A stretch of 64,000 bases of DNA, from contig NZ_FOWP01000007.1 of the NCBI RefSeq assembly GCF_900115475.1, forward strand, positions 124,001 to 188,000. Direction: 5' to 3'. Shown here one piece after another: positions 42,133 to 50,872 of the stretch (position 1 is the first letter of the stretch; every line of letters begins with the position of its first letter). The notes beneath the pieces are model-generated. The model was not told where the DNA came from. It saw nothing but the letters and a program-made list of their open reading frames with translations, and ran no database searches. The position numbers and the translations under genes are program-made. This stretch comes from Ectopseudomonas composti. Its GTDB lineage: Bacteria; Pseudomonadota; Gammaproteobacteria; Pseudomonadales; Pseudomonadaceae.

Positions 42133-43350
42133 TTAACGCGCCTTCAAGGACGGCAGCAATGCCGTGAGGATGCCCAGCAGCGGCAGGAAGGAGCACAGCA
42201 GGAACACCTCCTCGATGCCGTGGATGTCCGCCAGGTAGCCCAGCAGCGCCCCGCCGATACCGCCGAAGCCGAACATCAGGCCGAAGAACAGCCCGGCGAT
42301 CATGCCGACGTTGCCCGGCATCAGTTCCTGGGCGAAGACCACAATGGCGGAGAACGCCGAGGCCAGGATGAAACCGATCACCATGCTCAGCACGCCCGTC
42401 CAGAACAGGTCGACGTGCGGCAGCAGCAGGGAGAACGGCGCCACGCCGAGGATGGAGAACCAGATCACCTGCTTGCGCCCGATGCGGTCGCCTATCGGCC
42501 CGCCGAAGAAGGTGCCGGCAGCCACCGCGCCGAGGAACAGGAACAGGTAGAGCTGCGAGCTGGCCACCGACAGGTCGAATTTCTCGATCAGGAAGAAGGT
42601 GAAGTAGCTGGTGAAACTGGCCATGTAGAAGTACTTGGAGAACACCAGCAACGCCAGGATCAACAGGGCGAACTTCACCCGCCCGGCCGACAAACCGTGG
42701 GTAGCCGCGCCGCCCTGCTTGAGCTTGAACAATGTCAGGTGGTGGCGATACCAGCGGCTCAGGCCGTACAGCACGACGATGGCGAAGGCGGCGAACAGGC
42801 CGAACCAGGCGACGTTGCCCTGCCCAAAAGGAATGATGATGGCCGCCGCCAGCAGCGGGCCGAAGGCCGTGCCGGCATTGCCGCCGACCTGGAAGGTGGA
42901 TTGCGCCAGGCCATAGCGACCGCCCGAGGCCAGGCGGGCAATGCGCGACGCCTCGGGATGGAAGGTCGAGGAGCCGATACCCACCAATGCTGCGGCCAGG
43001 AGGATCGCCGGGAAGCTGCCGACGAAGGCCAGCATGAGGATGCCGACCAGGGTACACACTGAACCGGCCGGCAGCAGCCAGGGCTTGGGATGGCGGTCGG
43101 TGTGATAGCCCACCCACGGCTGCAGCAGCGAGGCGGTGAGCTGGAAGGTCAGGGTGATCAGGCCGATCTGGGCGAAGCTCAGGCCGTAGTTGAGCTTGAG
43201 CATCGGGTAGATGGCAGGCAACACCGCCTGGATCAGGTCGTTGATCAGGTGCGCCAGGGCGCAGGCACCGATCACGCGCATCACCAGGGGGCTGGCCTGG
43301 CTGACGGGCGAAGCGCCGGCCAGTGAGGGAGCGGCAGGACTGCTGGACAT
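42133..43350 (-). CDS. MFS exporter, fosmidomycin resistance protein type (Fsr)
   Basis: The protein has 405 residues and about 12 helices. ALAHLINDLIQAVLPAIYPML, LTASLLQPWVGYHTDRHPKP and GIGSSTFHPEASRIARLASGGRYG are diagnostic of Fsr-type exporters. It probably exports fosmidomycin-like or other small antibacterial compounds. It is divergent from an AraC-type regulator (104-nt gap), the likely controller. Confidence 0.9.
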   Translation of the reverse strand: MSSSPAAPSLAGASPVSQASPLVMRVIGACALAHLINDLIQAVLPAIYPMLKLNYGLSFAQIGLITLTFQLTASLLQPWVGYHTDRHPKPWLLPAGSVCTLVGILMLAFVGSFPAILLAAALVGIGSSTFHPEASRIARLASGGRYGLAQSTFQVGGNAGTAFGPLLAAAIIIPFGQGNVAWFGLFAAFAIVVLYGLSRWYRHHLTLFKLKQGGAATHGLSAGRVKFALLILALLVFSKYFYMASFTSYFTFFLIEKFDLSVASSQLYLFLFLGAVAAGTFFGGPIGDRIGRKQVIWFSILGVAPFSLLLPHVDLFWTGVLSMVIGFILASAFSAIVVFAQELMPGNVGMIAGLFFGLMFGFGGIGGALLGYLADIHGIEEVFLLCSFLPLLGILTALLPSLKAR

Positions 43351-43454
43351 GCTTGAAGCTTCCGGACGAGGTGAGGAACGGCGCTATGCTAGGCTGCGCC
43401 CAATCGCCTGTCTCACGAAGATAGGGAGATAACCCTCGCAAAAAAGGCACACTC

Positions 43455-44228
43455 ATGCGCTTAGCCGACAAACTGCTGGCCGAGATCGACGCCTCCCCCT
43501 GGCTGGTCAGCAGCAGCGCCACCGATTACCCGCTCAACGCCGTCATCGAGCCGCACTCGCACCGCAACAAGCATCAGCTGATCTACGCCATTTCCGGGGT
43601 GATGGTGGTGACTTCGGCACTGAGCCAGTGGACGGTGCCACCGAGCCGGGGTATCTGGATGCCGAGCGGCCAGGTGCATGCGATCCGCTGCATTGGCAAC
43701 GTGCGGATGCGCAGCGTTTTCGTGCGCCCCGACAGCCTGCCAGACATGCCCACCGAGTGCCGCGCCGTGGCCATCTCGCCATTACTGGGCGAGCTGATCC
43801 GCGCAGCCGTGGGCATCACCCAGCCCTATGCCGACGACTCGCGCGAGGCGCGGGTGATGCGCCTGATCCTTGATGAGCTACGCATCCTGCCGACCCTGTC
43901 ACTACACCTGCCGCAGCCGGCCGACCCGCGTATCCAGGGGATTTGCACGACGCTGCAGGACGACCCCGGCGACGCCTCTACCCTGGCCGACTGGAGCGCC
44001 CGCCTGGGCCTGGACGAGAAAACCATCCAGCGCCTGTTCCAGAAAGGCACCGGCATGACCTTCGGCCAGTGGCGCCAACAGGCCCGCCTGTTGCTGGCGC
44101 TGGAGCGCATCGCCCTGGGTGAGAAGATCATCGACATCGCCGGGGAGCTGGGCTACGACAGCCCCAGCGCCTTCGCCACCATGTTCAAGAAGCAGTTCGG
44201 CCTGACGCCCAGCCAGTTCTTCAAGTGA
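43455..44228 (+). CDS. AraC-family transcriptional regulator
   Basis: The protein has 257 residues. The N-terminal cupin domain (VIEPHSHRNKHQLIYAISG, WMPSGQVHAIRC) would bind the effector. The C-terminal double helix-turn-helix (about 160-255) has WSARLGLDEKTIQRLFQKGTG and ELGYDSPSAFATMFKKQFGLTPSQF. It lies divergent to the Fsr-type exporter and probably regulates it. It ends in a repeat-rich gap. Confidence 0.9.
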   Translation: MRLADKLLAEIDASPWLVSSSATDYPLNAVIEPHSHRNKHQLIYAISGVMVVTSALSQWTVPPSRGIWMPSGQVHAIRCIGNVRMRSVFVRPDSLPDMPTECRAVAISPLLGELIRAAVGITQPYADDSREARVMRLILDELRILPTLSLHLPQPADPRIQGICTTLQDDPGDASTLADWSARLGLDEKTIQRLFQKGTGMTFGQWRQQARLLLALERIALGEKIIDIAGELGYDSPSAFATMFKKQFGLTPSQFFK

Positions 44229-44258
44229 TTCGCGGTGGGAGATTCTTGAGCGGCGATT

Positions 44259-44379
44259 ATCGCGGCTGAAGCCGCTCCTCCACTGCATGCATCAACACCG
44301 GGGCGCAGCCGGTCAAACTCGCACTGTAGGAGGCGCTTTAGCGGCGGCGGTTCTATCGCGGCTGAAGCCGCTCCTACAT
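44259..44379. repeat. REP-like palindromes (type A cluster)
   Basis: A copy at 44259-44282 and a facing pair at 44325-44379 (GCGCTTTAGCGGC variant and CGCGGCTGAAGCCGCTCC) fill the gap between convergent AraC and LysR genes. The pair ends exactly at the LysR stop codon. Confidence 0.8.
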
Positions 44380-45290
44380 CATGCACTCAGGTTGTCGCCG
44401 GATGAGCGCTCGGGCGAGAGGTAGCTGACCAGTTGCCGCGCATGGGATGACAGCGACTCCCAGCTGCGCACGCACAGGCGCAGCTCGCGGGTGGCCCAAA
44501 CATCCTCCAGCATCACCACCGCCACCGGCAGTTCCTGGGCGAAGCGAGTCGCGGCCACCTCGGGCAGCATGGACACACCAACACCCTGCGCCACCAACTG
44601 GGCGATGGCATCGAAGCTCGGCGCGCGCACGCGCACCTTGAGTGGCAGTGCATTGCGCACTGCCATGTATTCGATGAAGCGCTGCATCGCCCGCTCGGCT
44701 GGCAGGCAGACGAAGGGGTAGTTGAGCGCATCGCGCAGCGAGGCCGCGCGCTGGCCGATCAGCGCATGTCCGTGCGGCACCAACAGCACCAGGCGGTCGT
44801 TACGAAACGGTAGCGACAGCAGGTCATCGGTGGGCAGGTTGCCGTCGTACACGCCGATGTCGATACCGCCTTCACGCACCGCCTGCAGCACATCCTTGCT
44901 GTTGTGCTCGGCCAATTGCAGGTCCACTTCCGGGTAGTCGGCCAGGAAGGGGCCAAGCGCCGCCGGCAGGAAGGTACTGTTGGCCACCGTGGAGGCCGCC
45001 AGGCGCAGGGTCATGCGCCGCTCGCCCTTGAGCTCCTGCAGGGTATCGCTGAGCTGACGAGCCTCCTTCAGTACGCCCTGGCAGGCCTCCAGCACCAGGC
45101 GCCCGGCCGGGGTCAGGCTCATGCCGTCGCTGCCGCGCACGAACAGCGTCAGCCCGCAGCGTTCCTCGAACAAGCGCAGGCGAGTGCTGGCCGCCGACAC
45201 CGCGACGGGAAAGGTCGCCGCCGCCTTGCTCAGGCTGCCGGTGGTGGCAATCGCCGCAATCAGGCGCAGGTCGGGCAAGTCGAAATGCAT
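44379..45290 (-). CDS. LysR-family transcriptional regulator
   Basis: The protein has 303 residues with an N-terminal winged helix (LRLIAAIATTGSLSKAAATFPVAVSAASTRLRLFEE is read as a typical LysR helix-turn-helix, residues 8-43) and a periplasmic-binding-like effector domain. It is divergent from an EamA transporter with a 102-nt shared promoter region, so it probably controls that gene. The effector is unknown. Confidence 0.9.
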   Translation of the reverse strand: MHFDLPDLRLIAAIATTGSLSKAAATFPVAVSAASTRLRLFEERCGLTLFVRGSDGMSLTPAGRLVLEACQGVLKEARQLSDTLQELKGERRMTLRLAASTVANSTFLPAALGPFLADYPEVDLQLAEHNSKDVLQAVREGGIDIGVYDGNLPTDDLLSLPFRNDRLVLLVPHGHALIGQRAASLRDALNYPFVCLPAERAMQRFIEYMAVRNALPLKVRVRAPSFDAIAQLVAQGVGVSMLPEVAATRFAQELPVAVVMLEDVWATRELRLCVRSWESLSSHARQLVSYLSPERSSGDNLSA

Positions 45291-45392
45291 GAGGCTTTCT
45301 CCAAATCAGAACGCCATCTTCGTGAAATTGCGATTCTGGCCGCTTAGCTTTCCGCTCAGAATAACAGCTCATTTCCTGCCGCAGCCCTGCTC

Positions 45393-46322
45393 ATGAATGC
45401 TCTGACCGCCTCGTACCGCCGCAGCCTGGACAACGGCGTGCTGTTTGCCGTGCTCTCGGCCACCGGCTTCAGCCTGAAAGCCGTGTTCGTCAAACTCGCC
45501 TACGCCGCCGCACCGGTGGACGCCATCACCGTGCTGAGCCTGCGCATGGGCCTGGCCCTGCCGCTGTTCGCCTGGCTGCTGTGGCTGAGCCGTGGCACCG
45601 GGCAAGCGCGCTTGTCGGCCAAGGACTGGGCGCACGTTCTGCTGCTGGGGATGCTCGGCTACTACCTGTCGAGCCTGTTCGACTTCTACGGCCTGCAGTA
45701 CATCAGCGCCGGGTTGGAGCGGCTGATCCTGTTCACCTACCCGACGCTGGTGCTGCTGTTGCAGATGCTGGCGCTGGGCGAGCGGCCTGGCCCGCGCACC
45801 TTTCTGGCCATGGGGTTGTGCTACCTGGGCCTGGGCATCGCCCTGGTGCATGACATCCGCGTGGAAGGCGACAGCGAGCAGATCCTGCTGGGCGCCGCCT
45901 GGGTGTTCGCCAGCGCGGTGACCTATGCCCTGTACTACCTGGGTACCGGCGTGGTGATCCACCGGGTCGGCTCGATGCGCCTGGCGGGGCTGGCCGGCGG
46001 TTCTTCGGCGATCATGGTGCTGATCCACTACGGAATCAGCGGTGAGCCGACGCAACTGGCGAGCCTACCTAGCGAAGTGTGGCTGTACGGCGCGCTAATG
46101 GCGTTGCTGTCGACGGTGCTGCCGATCTACTGGATGGCCCTGGCCGTGCAGCGCATGGGCGCCAGCCATGCCGCCCTGTTCGGCAACCTGGGCCCGGTGC
46201 TGACGCTGTTCGCCGCCTGGGTGCTGCTCGGCGAGGCCATCACCCTGTACCAGATCGCCGGCCTGGCGCTGGTGCTGCTGGGCGTCTCGCGCCTGTCTTC
46301 GGGCAAGCGCAAGACGGGCTGA
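45393..46322 (+). CDS. EamA/DMT-family transporter
   Basis: The protein has 309 residues, with ten predicted helices in two EamA repeats (ISAGLERLILFTYPTLVLLLQ; GASHAALFGNLGPVLTLFAAWVLLGE). It is probably a metabolite exporter. It is divergent from a LysR gene, a very common regulator-exporter pairing. The gene ends 7 nt before the convergent GMC oxidoreductase. Confidence 0.88.
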   Translation: MNALTASYRRSLDNGVLFAVLSATGFSLKAVFVKLAYAAAPVDAITVLSLRMGLALPLFAWLLWLSRGTGQARLSAKDWAHVLLLGMLGYYLSSLFDFYGLQYISAGLERLILFTYPTLVLLLQMLALGERPGPRTFLAMGLCYLGLGIALVHDIRVEGDSEQILLGAAWVFASAVTYALYYLGTGVVIHRVGSMRLAGLAGGSSAIMVLIHYGISGEPTQLASLPSEVWLYGALMALLSTVLPIYWMALAVQRMGASHAALFGNLGPVLTLFAAWVLLGEAITLYQIAGLALVLLGVSRLSSGKRKTG

Positions 46323-46329
46323 GCCAGGC

Positions 46330-47916
46330 TCAGCCCTGGCGGATCAGATCGGCCGCCTTCTCGCCGATCATGATGCACGGCGCGTTGGTGTTGCCGCTGA
46401 TCAGCGTCGGCATGATCGAGGCGTCGGCCACGCGCAGGTTGGCCACGCCGCGCACCTTAAGCTCGGGCGTGACCACCGCCGCGTCGTCGCTGCCCATCTT
46501 GCAGGTGCCCACCGGGTGGAACACGGTGGCGGCCTTCTCGCGCAGGTGCGCCAGCAGTTCCTCGTCGCTCTGCACCTGCGGGCCGGGCAGCATCTCCGCG
46601 CCACGGATATCGGCGAACTGCGGCTGGGCGAGGATGCGCCGCGCCAGCTTGACCCCCTCCACCAACACGCGGCCATCGGCCTCGTCGCTGAGGAAGTTGA
46701 AGTCAATGCTCAGGCTGCGGCCCTCGCCCAGGCGCACCTCGCCAATGCTCTTCGGCCGCAGCACGCAGGTGTGGATGGCGTAGCCGTGGCCCCACTCGAA
46801 CAGGCGACCGCGATGGCTGCGGTAGCCGGGCACGAAGTGCATCTGCACGTCGGGCAGGTCGCCTGCCAACGGCGTGCGGGCGAAGCCGCCAGCCTCGACA
46901 TAGTTGGTGGTCAGCCAGCCCATCTTCTGCGCCAGGTACTTGAACGGCGAGGCGATGATCTTCGGCAGCGCACCTACGGAGAAACCCAGCGACAGCGGGC
47001 TCTTCGAACGCACGGTGAGGGTGCCGTCGATATGATCCTGCAGGTTCTTGCCGACGCCCGGCAGGTCGACCTTGCAGGCCACGCCGGCCGCCTCCAGCTC
47101 GGCCTTGGGGCCGATGCCGGATTTCAGCAGGATATGCGGTGAACCCAGCGCGCCAGCGCAGAGGATGGTTTCACGGCTGCAGTGCAAGGTGCGCCACTGG
47201 CTATCCTGGCGCAGCTCCAGGCCGCTTACGCGCTCGCCATCGAGCAGCAGGCGCTCCACTTCGCAGCCGGTGAGCACGACGAGGTTGTCGCGTTTACGCA
47301 CCGGGGCGACGAAGGCGCGGTAGCTGGACAGGCGCCGGGCGTTCTTCTGGGTGAGGTTGTAGAGGCCGACGCCTTCCAGGCTGCCGCCGTTGAAGTCGTC
47401 GTTGCGTTTAAGGCCGACCTGCTCGGCGGCGCGGATGTAGCGCTCGGACAGCGGGTTGGGGTCGCGCGGCCTGTCCACCAGCAGCTCGCCCTGGGTGCCG
47501 TGGTAGTGCAGCGACTGGCCCAGGCAGTTGCCTTCGGATTTCTTGAAATACGGCAGCACGTCGTTCCAGCCCCAGCCGGGGCAGCCGGCGGCCTCCCAGC
47601 GGTCGTAGTCGCTGGCGTCGCCACGGATGTAGATCATGCTGTTCATCGAGCTGGAGCCACCTAATGCCTTGCCACGCGGGGTGTGCAGGCGGCGCCCGGC
47701 GAGATTCTTCTGCGGTGCGGAGAAGTAGTTCCAGCTGAATACGCGGCTCTTGTACAGGGTGATGGTGCCAGCCGGTATCTGCACACGCGGGCTGGCGTCG
47801 CTGCCGCCGGCCTCGATCAGGCACACGCGCACGGCCGGGTCGGCACTCAGGCGGTTGGCCAGCACGCAGCCGGCGGAACCGGCGCCGACGATCAGGTAGT
47901 CAAAGCTGTCCGTCAT
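46330..47916 (-). CDS. GMC-family FAD alcohol/choline dehydrogenase-like oxidoreductase
   Basis: The protein has 528 residues. The FAD-binding YLIVGAGSAGCVLANRLS, the GMC signature PRGKALGGSSSMNSMIYIRG, and the C-terminal FHPVGTCKMG with GNTNAPCIMIGEKAADLI are clear. It oxidises an alcohol to an aldehyde. ATG 47916 (MTDSFDYL) lies directly after the ABC ATPase stop (TGAAATG), so it is the last gene of the transporter operon and probably acts on the imported compound. Betaine genes are absent, so choline itself is not assured. Confidence 0.88.
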   Translation of the reverse strand: MTDSFDYLIVGAGSAGCVLANRLSADPAVRVCLIEAGGSDASPRVQIPAGTITLYKSRVFSWNYFSAPQKNLAGRRLHTPRGKALGGSSSMNSMIYIRGDASDYDRWEAAGCPGWGWNDVLPYFKKSEGNCLGQSLHYHGTQGELLVDRPRDPNPLSERYIRAAEQVGLKRNDDFNGGSLEGVGLYNLTQKNARRLSSYRAFVAPVRKRDNLVVLTGCEVERLLLDGERVSGLELRQDSQWRTLHCSRETILCAGALGSPHILLKSGIGPKAELEAAGVACKVDLPGVGKNLQDHIDGTLTVRSKSPLSLGFSVGALPKIIASPFKYLAQKMGWLTTNYVEAGGFARTPLAGDLPDVQMHFVPGYRSHRGRLFEWGHGYAIHTCVLRPKSIGEVRLGEGRSLSIDFNFLSDEADGRVLVEGVKLARRILAQPQFADIRGAEMLPGPQVQSDEELLAHLREKAATVFHPVGTCKMGSDDAAVVTPELKVRGVANLRVADASIMPTLISGNTNAPCIMIGEKAADLIRQG

Positions 47917-47917
47917 T

Positions 47918-48751
47918 TCAGTGCACCTCTTCCATGTCGTCATGCAGCAGGCCGAGGATGTGCCGTTTCATGCGGATGAACTCGGGCTCCATGACCACGT
48001 CGAGGGTGCGCGGGCGCTCGATGGGCACGTCGAGGATTTCCTTGATCCGCCCGGGGCGCGCGCCCATCACGTAGATGCGGTCGGCGAGCAGGATGGCTTC
48101 GTCGATGTCATGGGTGACGAACACCACGGTCTTCTTGCTGTTGCCCCACACCTGCAGCAACAGTTGCTGCATCTGCAGACGGGTCTGGCTGTCGAGGGCG
48201 CCGAAGGGTTCGTCCATCAGCAGAATCTGCGGGTCGTTGGCCAGCGCACGGGCGATGGCCACACGCTGCATCATGCCGCCGGAAAGCTGCTTGGGGTAAT
48301 GCTCGGCGAACTTGGCCAGGCCCACTTCGTTGAGGTAGAACTCGACGATGGTGCGAATCTCGCTGGCCGGCAGCTTGCGCCGCTTGAGGCCGAACTCGAT
48401 GTTCTGCCGCACGGTCAGCCAGGGGAACAGGGTGTAGCCCTGGAACACCATGCCGCGGTCGGCGCCAGGGCCTTCGACCTTCTGCCCGCCGACGTAGATC
48501 TCGCCCTCGGTGGGCTCGTTGAGACCGGCGGTGAGGTAGAGCAAGCTCGACTTGCCGCAGCCGGACGGGCCGACGATCACCGCGAACTGCTCGTCGGGTA
48601 CCTCGAAGGAGACGCGATCCAGTGCGGTGAAGGTGTCGCCCTTGGGCGACTGATAGCGCAGGCTGACGTTGTCCACCTTGAGCCGCGCGGCGACCTCGGC
48701 GTACTCGCTGAGCGCCGGCATCACGTAGGGTTTCTTGGCTATTGCGCCCAT
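47918..48751 (-). CDS. NitT/TauT-family ABC transporter ATP-binding protein
   Basis: The ATPase has 277 residues: Walker A GPSGCGKS, signature LSGGMMQR, Walker B ILLMDEPFGALD and H-loop FVTHDIDEA. It has an N-terminal extension of about 25 residues. The gene overlaps the permease gene by 13 nt and precedes the GMC gene directly. It imports a substrate delivered by the binding protein at 49653-50639. Confidence 0.9.
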   Translation of the reverse strand: MGAIAKKPYVMPALSEYAEVAARLKVDNVSLRYQSPKGDTFTALDRVSFEVPDEQFAVIVGPSGCGKSSLLYLTAGLNEPTEGEIYVGGQKVEGPGADRGMVFQGYTLFPWLTVRQNIEFGLKRRKLPASEIRTIVEFYLNEVGLAKFAEHYPKQLSGGMMQRVAIARALANDPQILLMDEPFGALDSQTRLQMQQLLLQVWGNSKKTVVFVTHDIDEAILLADRIYVMGARPGRIKEILDVPIERPRTLDVVMEPEFIRMKRHILGLLHDDMEEVH

Positions 48752-49542
48752 GCGGCAATCCTCAGTCGAAGCAGACGGAACAGTTGGTCGGTGATCAGCC
48801 CGAGCAGGCCGATGATGGCGATGGCGAGGAAGATCACGTCGACCTGGAAACCGCGCATGGCCTTCAGGCTGATGTAACCCAGGCCACTGGATGCGGCGAC
48901 CAGTTCGGCCACTACCAGATACGTCCAGGCCCAGCCCATGGTTACCCGCAGGGTGTCGAGGATGCCCGGCAGCGAGGCAGGGCCAAGCACGTGCAGCACC
49001 ACGTCGCGGCGGCTGGCGCCGAGGGTGTAGCTGGCGTTGAGCAGGTCACGCGAGACGCCCTTGGAGACGTCGGCGACCATCACCAGTTGCTGGAAGAACA
49101 CGCCGAAGATGATCACCGCCACGCGCTGTTCCAGGCCGATGCCGATCCACAGGATGAACAGCGGCACGAAACTGGTCACCGGCAGGTAGCGGATGAAGTT
49201 CACCAGCGGTTCGAGAAAGGCCTGGACGATGCGAAAGCTGCCCATCAAGAGGCCCAGCGGCACCGACACCAGCGACGACACGACGAAGCCAATCAGCACC
49301 ACTTCCAGGCTGGCCAGCACGTGCTTGCTCAGGGTGCCGTCGCCGGCCAGGCGCACGCCGGCGGCGATCACATCACCTGGGGTCGGCAGGAACATCGACG
49401 GCACCACGCCGCCGTAAGAAAGGATGGCCCACAGGCCCAGCACCAGCAGCCAGCAGAGGCTGCTAGCGCCCAGCACCAAACGGCCAGGCAGGTCGACTTT
49501 CGGGGTCAGGCAGCGCTGCACCCAGGATTTTTGCGTGGCCAT
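48739..49542 (-). CDS. NitT/TauT-family ABC transporter permease
   Basis: The permease has 267 residues and about six helices; the coupling loop is in LLNASYTLGASRRDVVLHVLGPASLPG. The start is ATG 49542 (MATQKSWVQ); the longer open frame upstream lies over the binding-protein gene and is rejected. It lies 110 nt after the binding-protein gene. Confidence 0.9.
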   Translation of the reverse strand: MATQKSWVQRCLTPKVDLPGRLVLGASSLCWLLVLGLWAILSYGGVVPSMFLPTPGDVIAAGVRLAGDGTLSKHVLASLEVVLIGFVVSSLVSVPLGLLMGSFRIVQAFLEPLVNFIRYLPVTSFVPLFILWIGIGLEQRVAVIIFGVFFQQLVMVADVSKGVSRDLLNASYTLGASRRDVVLHVLGPASLPGILDTLRVTMGWAWTYLVVAELVAASSGLGYISLKAMRGFQVDVIFLAIAIIGLLGLITDQLFRLLRLRIAAWAQ

Positions 49543-49652
49543 GAACCACCTCGTGTTGCGGGTATTTGGAAGACGCTGAACGCCATTCGCGGAAAACGGC
49601 AGGTGACCACCGTCAGTCCCCTCTCCCCTTTGAGGAGTGGGGAGCAGAGCAC

Positions 49653-50639
49653 TTACGGCGTGACGAACGAGGTATCCACCAGATCCTCGTAGCTCACCGC
49701 GTAGGGTTTGCCCTGCAGGCTGCTCCAGGTCTCGTTGGCCAGCTTGATGATCTCGGCGATGTCGCCGGGCTTGCCGGGGGTGCCGAGCAGCTTCTCGCTC
49801 ATGGCCTGGTCGTAGAACTTCACGCCCTTGGCCGCTTCGGCCAGATCCTTGGGATTGGACAGGTAGCCGCCAACGCCCTTGGCCATGATTTCGTAGGCCT
49901 TCTCCGGGTTCTGCTTGGTGTACTCGACCGCCTTGTACAGGCCGGCGACCAGCGCCTTGACGTCTTCCGGCTGTTTCTCGATGACGCCGCAATCCAGCGC
50001 CACCACATCGACGATCACGCCGGGTGTGGCGCTACTGTCGACCAGCACCTTGCCGTTGCCCTTCTGCTTGACCATGGTCAGGTTCGGCTCCCAGGTCACC
50101 GCCGCCGGTACGTGGCCGGCGATGAAGGCCGAGGCGGCGTCATCGGCGGTCATGTTCTGCACCTCGATGTCAGCCATGCTCATGCCGGCCTTCTTCAGCA
50201 GGTAGCTGAGCCAGAACTGCGACACCGAACCTTCGTTGACCGCCACCGCCTTGCCTTTGAGACCCTGCATGTCGGCGATGTCGTTCTGCACCACGATGCC
50301 GTCGCCGCCGTGGGATTCGTCCAGCGCCGCCACGGCCTTGAAGCAGAAGTCCTTGGAGCGGTACTTGAGGATCTCATCGATGGTCGAAGCCGAGCCGGAC
50401 AGCTTGCCCGAGGCCTGCGCGGCCATGTACATCGAGGCTTCCTCGATGGTGGTCAGTTGCAGGTCGAGGCCGGCTTCCTTGAAGTAGCCGAGGTCACGGG
50501 CCAGGTACAGAGTACCGTAGCCGACCCAGGTGGTGTGGCCGATGGACAGGGTGCCGGCCTGGGCGGTGGCGGCCATGCCGGCAGCCAGTGCGGTGCAGGC
50601 AAAGGAACGGACGATACGGTGGTGCAAGGACGATTTCAT
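49653..50639 (-). CDS. NitT/TauT-family periplasmic binding protein
   Basis: The protein has 328 residues with a signal peptide of about 28 residues (to ATAQA). SIGHTTWVGYGTLYLARDLGYFKEAGLDL and PAAVTWEPNLTMVKQ are typical of the NMT1/TauA-like fold. It is first in the ABC-GMC operon. The ligand may be an amine, amino alcohol or amino-sulfonate, judging by the aminotransferase and aldehyde dehydrogenase next door. Confidence 0.88.
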   Translation of the reverse strand: MKSSLHHRIVRSFACTALAAGMAATAQAGTLSIGHTTWVGYGTLYLARDLGYFKEAGLDLQLTTIEEASMYMAAQASGKLSGSASTIDEILKYRSKDFCFKAVAALDESHGGDGIVVQNDIADMQGLKGKAVAVNEGSVSQFWLSYLLKKAGMSMADIEVQNMTADDAASAFIAGHVPAAVTWEPNLTMVKQKGNGKVLVDSSATPGVIVDVVALDCGVIEKQPEDVKALVAGLYKAVEYTKQNPEKAYEIMAKGVGGYLSNPKDLAEAAKGVKFYDQAMSEKLLGTPGKPGDIAEIIKLANETWSSLQGKPYAVSYEDLVDTSFVTP

Positions 50640-50786
50640 GAAGCACTCCCACAGCCTGTTGGCTCGTTATTGGTTTACGTGGGGCAGGGATTGGCCAGTG
50701 GCCGAATTACACGTTTACGGGCCGAACTCGTTGGATCGGCACCTGATTCTTCGCCGCCCTCTATGGGGCGGTTTCAGGGGCTTTTC

Positions 50787-50855
50787 GTGGGAGCGGCTTT
50801 AGCCGCGATTAAGGTATTTCGCGGCTAAAACGGAATGCCGCCCAGCCGCTCCTAC
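50787..50855. repeat. REP-like pair (type A) with a 14-15-nt interruption
   Basis: A full copy (50787-50808) faces a second one (50819-50855) that is split by about 15 nt (ACGGAATGCCGCCC) between its two arms. It lies in the 233-nt gap between the aminotransferase and binding-protein genes, which otherwise shows no gene. Confidence 0.7.
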
Positions 50856-50872
50856 GGGTGATCGATGCCCTG

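Noticed and set aside
41456..43522. 688-codon minus-strand frame joining the DUF998 gene with an out-of-frame reading of the MFS gene
   Set aside because: The MFS gene is clearly encoded in another frame; only the DUF998 part from ATG 42103 is real.
48739..49992. 417-codon version of the NitT/TauT permease
   Set aside because: The first 150 codons overlap the binding-protein gene in another frame. ATG 49542 gives a normal permease.
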